Assembly: GCA_011009095.1 (NCBI GenBank)
Contig: VTPC01008661.1
Coordinates: forward strand, 1-64,000
Length of the DNA: 64,000 nt
Direction of reading: 5' to 3'
From: Ignelater luminosus
Lineage: Eukaryota; Arthropoda; Insecta; Coleoptera; Elateridae
The notes below the pieces were generated by a model. It was not told the origin of the DNA, searched no databases, and saw nothing but the letters and a program-made list of their open reading frames with translations. A program made the translations under genes and the position numbers. Shown here piece after piece: positions 62,153 through 64,000 of the stretch; positions within the stretch are counted from its first letter, which is position 1; each line of letters starts with the position of its first letter.

Positions 62153-63960
62153 ATATCCTCAGTTTCCCTTATATTCCGCCGTAAACACCGTCCTCATATT
62201 AACCCAAAACCCGCCGACGATGACCGTTCTGGAAATAAATTCGTTCACCACCAACACCAAGACCCACAATATTCCGAACAACCAGCTATTGATATTACTG
62301 CCCGAACTGATGCTCGAATGGTACCGGAACAACCAAGCCCGATGGACTTTCATGACTTTTACCTACCGTCCCACTACAGGATCAACCTAGAAGCCAAAAT
62401 CAACAAATGCAACGCACCCAATGCAATAATAAGTCGGCTAGGAAACACATTGGCAATAATCAGACTCTACTCCAAAGACATAGTGGTATGATTGAAGAGC
62501 AAGAATTGTTCTAGCTTCACCGCAATTTTTTACCGAAGTACCGCCCGTGCGTGATTACCCCAATATCTCGGACTTCCTTCGCACTGTACGGGAATACGAA
62601 AAGCTCAAGCGTGAGCTGAGACCAAAGCGTGAGGCAAAGCTTGTGACCCAGACTCCGAGAAATCATGAATCAGCTACGGCCACGACAAAGCCAAGCCAGC
62701 TCGAAAGAAAAGTGAACTATGGTACGAAACCAAGATAAATCAGAACCAGCGAGCCTGTCCCGACCACCAGCAACCAGAAATATCCAGCTAAGTGAGTCAA
62801 CTAGACCGAATACTGGACCGCCGATGCCAAGATCAGCAGATGTTTGTTGGAAATGCGGCCAAAGTGGACATTTCCAAACCGAATGCCGAAACTAATCGAT
62901 CCTGTTCTGTACCTGCTCCCCCAACCGCCGCCGCCTACGATGTATTCGACACCAGACCCTTCATTCTCGTTAGCATTCATGGACACCAGTTTAGATCTTT
63001 AGTAGGCACCGGTTGCGTTGCAACTTTCATGAGAAACGAAGTCTACTGAAGAACTTTAGCAGACAGCCCAACTTCACAAGTGCCACCGTTACAAACCGGG
63101 AATCCGTCCGAATGACCAAGCTCATTCTAGGCCTGGATCAAAATTCTCGATTCCGAGAGATCCCACCTCGTGCATTACATGCCGATACTGGAGCACGAAG
63201 TCATTTTGGGAATGGATTACCTGTCCAGGCTGAAGACCAAAAACCTATTTTTGGAGAACTGTCGAGTTCCCTCCGCGTCAGAGAGTAAGCACCCGAAATA
63301 ATCCTGCCTGGCTGTCACACCATTAACCAAATCTAGACGATGAACAATTCGAGAACGTGGGCCTAAAGAACGAGTACCAAGTTGCTGACTCTACCGAAGC
63401 GACACAACCAGCAACATGGAAAGGCCAGTAATTGACCTGACCGCCGATGACTGGGAAATTGCTGACTTTGAGCGATTCCACCGAGATCAGAAGAGTCCTT
63501 CGCCGTCGTCATCCCTGCAAAAGACACCTACCCAGACCGCTGAGGATAAGCGAGCCACTCTCGACTGCAACCCACTGTCCGGACCTGAGAATACTATGTT
63601 AACCACGGAGGTAGAGCGGTAGGAGTCTAAGTCAAGGTTGAATCTAGCCCCGGAGGTACCAAGAATCGAAGCCGCCACCGACCCTAAACTCAGGGACAGC
63701 CTGAGTTGGCGATGCTGCCTGTTTGGACACCACCGATGGAAATACAAGGGAAACAGCCGCCTTTTCTGCTCCCACTCTGGCCAATTAGGGATCCGTTCCA
63801 GATCCTGGCCCTGTCTCGGTAAGCCGTGACTCGACCGGGATGACCAGCTCCGTTGAGAATGCAGTGCGTGCTAGTGTTCAGTTTATTATTGGATTTAGTG
63901 AATTTAAGTTTTACCACCTGTAGACGTGTTTTGAAATACGCTTCACGCTTTTCTCTACGA
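62153..63960 (+). mobile_element. LTR retrotransposon (Ty3/gypsy-type) gag-protease remnant, pol largely deleted
   Basis: Gag-like text in broken frames (for example DYPNISDFLRTVREYEKLKR at 62551) leads to a zinc knuckle at about 62839-62890, CWKCGQSGHFQTEC (C-x2-C-x4-H-x4-C). It is followed by an aspartic protease region, PFILVSIHGHQFRSLVGTGC (the DTG active site changed to GTG) with EVILGMDYLSRLKTKNLF in another frame around 63198-63250. Reverse transcriptase, RNase H and integrase are not present before the polypurine tract at 63961, so a large internal deletion is inferred. Region 63416-63830 is GC-richer and unassigned. Described only as a decayed endogenous element. Confidence 0.75.
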
Positions 63961-64000
63961 AATAGGGGGGATGTAAGGAAGTTATTTATATTTTAATTGT
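63961..64000 (+). repeat. Polypurine tract and start of the 3' LTR
   Basis: AATAGGGGGGA is a typical polypurine primer site. It is followed at 63972 by TGTAAGGAAGTTATTTATAT, an LTR start with the canonical TG. Only 29 bases of the LTR are inside the window; the 5' LTR was not found upstream. Confidence 0.65.

Overview
The window looks like a nuclear contig of an insect, possibly a beetle (the order is an inference from general character, not proven). It is AT-rich, its genes have GT-AG introns, three trehalose/sugar-transporter-like genes and a carboxylesterase have arthropod-type sequences, and most of the DNA consists of arthropod-style transposable elements in every state of decay. There is one 400-N assembly gap (21074-21473). 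No tRNA, rRNA, CRISPR or operon-like structure was seen.

Host genes, all on the + strand. (1) A carboxylesterase in seven visible exons (7888-13495). Its 5' exons were not found, and its last intron is 3.8 kb and filled with retroelement debris. (2) A tandem array of three facilitative sugar/trehalose transporter paralogues (22046-25388, 29434-30885, 31019-32449), each with one phase-1 intron at the same place near the N-terminus. That intron is 1,888 bp in the first copy and only 60 and 57 bp in the other two. (3) Two paralogous secreted cysteine-rich proteins of unrecognised family (51639-53276 and 54115-55571), each preceded by a likely non-coding 5' exon. They share an Asn-rich repeat block and a CC/YPY/CF motif.

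Mobile DNA by region. 1-1944: a DD41D (rosa-like) Tc1/mariner element with roughly 280-300-bp inverted ends, transposase broken. 4520-6020: the 3' end of a non-LTR element with RNase H, split by a 361-bp MITE. 6515-7330 and 11768-12480: two copies of an unclassified repeat, one inside the esterase intron next to an R1-like reverse transcriptase remnant. 16165-17755: a mariner inserted in the arm of a 308-bp MITE. 18322-19261: a PIF/Harbinger-like derivative. 19385-19794: a Jockey-like tail. 20646-21073, 34727-34993 and 49283-50478: a fold-back family with arms of about 0.5 kb. 27290-28610, 33365-36950, 40960-43340 and 59571-62152: four or five decayed non-LTR elements with endonuclease and/or reverse transcriptase. 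37279-37579: a 0.3-kb inverted-repeat unit carrying a hammerhead ribozyme on the minus strand. 38915-39570: a CACTA/DUF4218 remnant. 39575-40605: a second DD41D-like remnant. 55804-57129: a mariner with an intact 355-codon transposase and perfect 27-bp ends. 58072-59328: a broken irritans-like mariner. 62153-64000: an LTR element with zinc knuckle and protease, ending in a polypurine tract and the first bases of a 3' LTR.

The two most rewarding items are the hammerhead-bearing mini-element, which has every core position of a type I self-cleaving ribozyme plus a long closing helix, and the tandem pair of unknown Cys-rich/Asn-rich/Gly-Pro-Tyr-rich secreted proteins.
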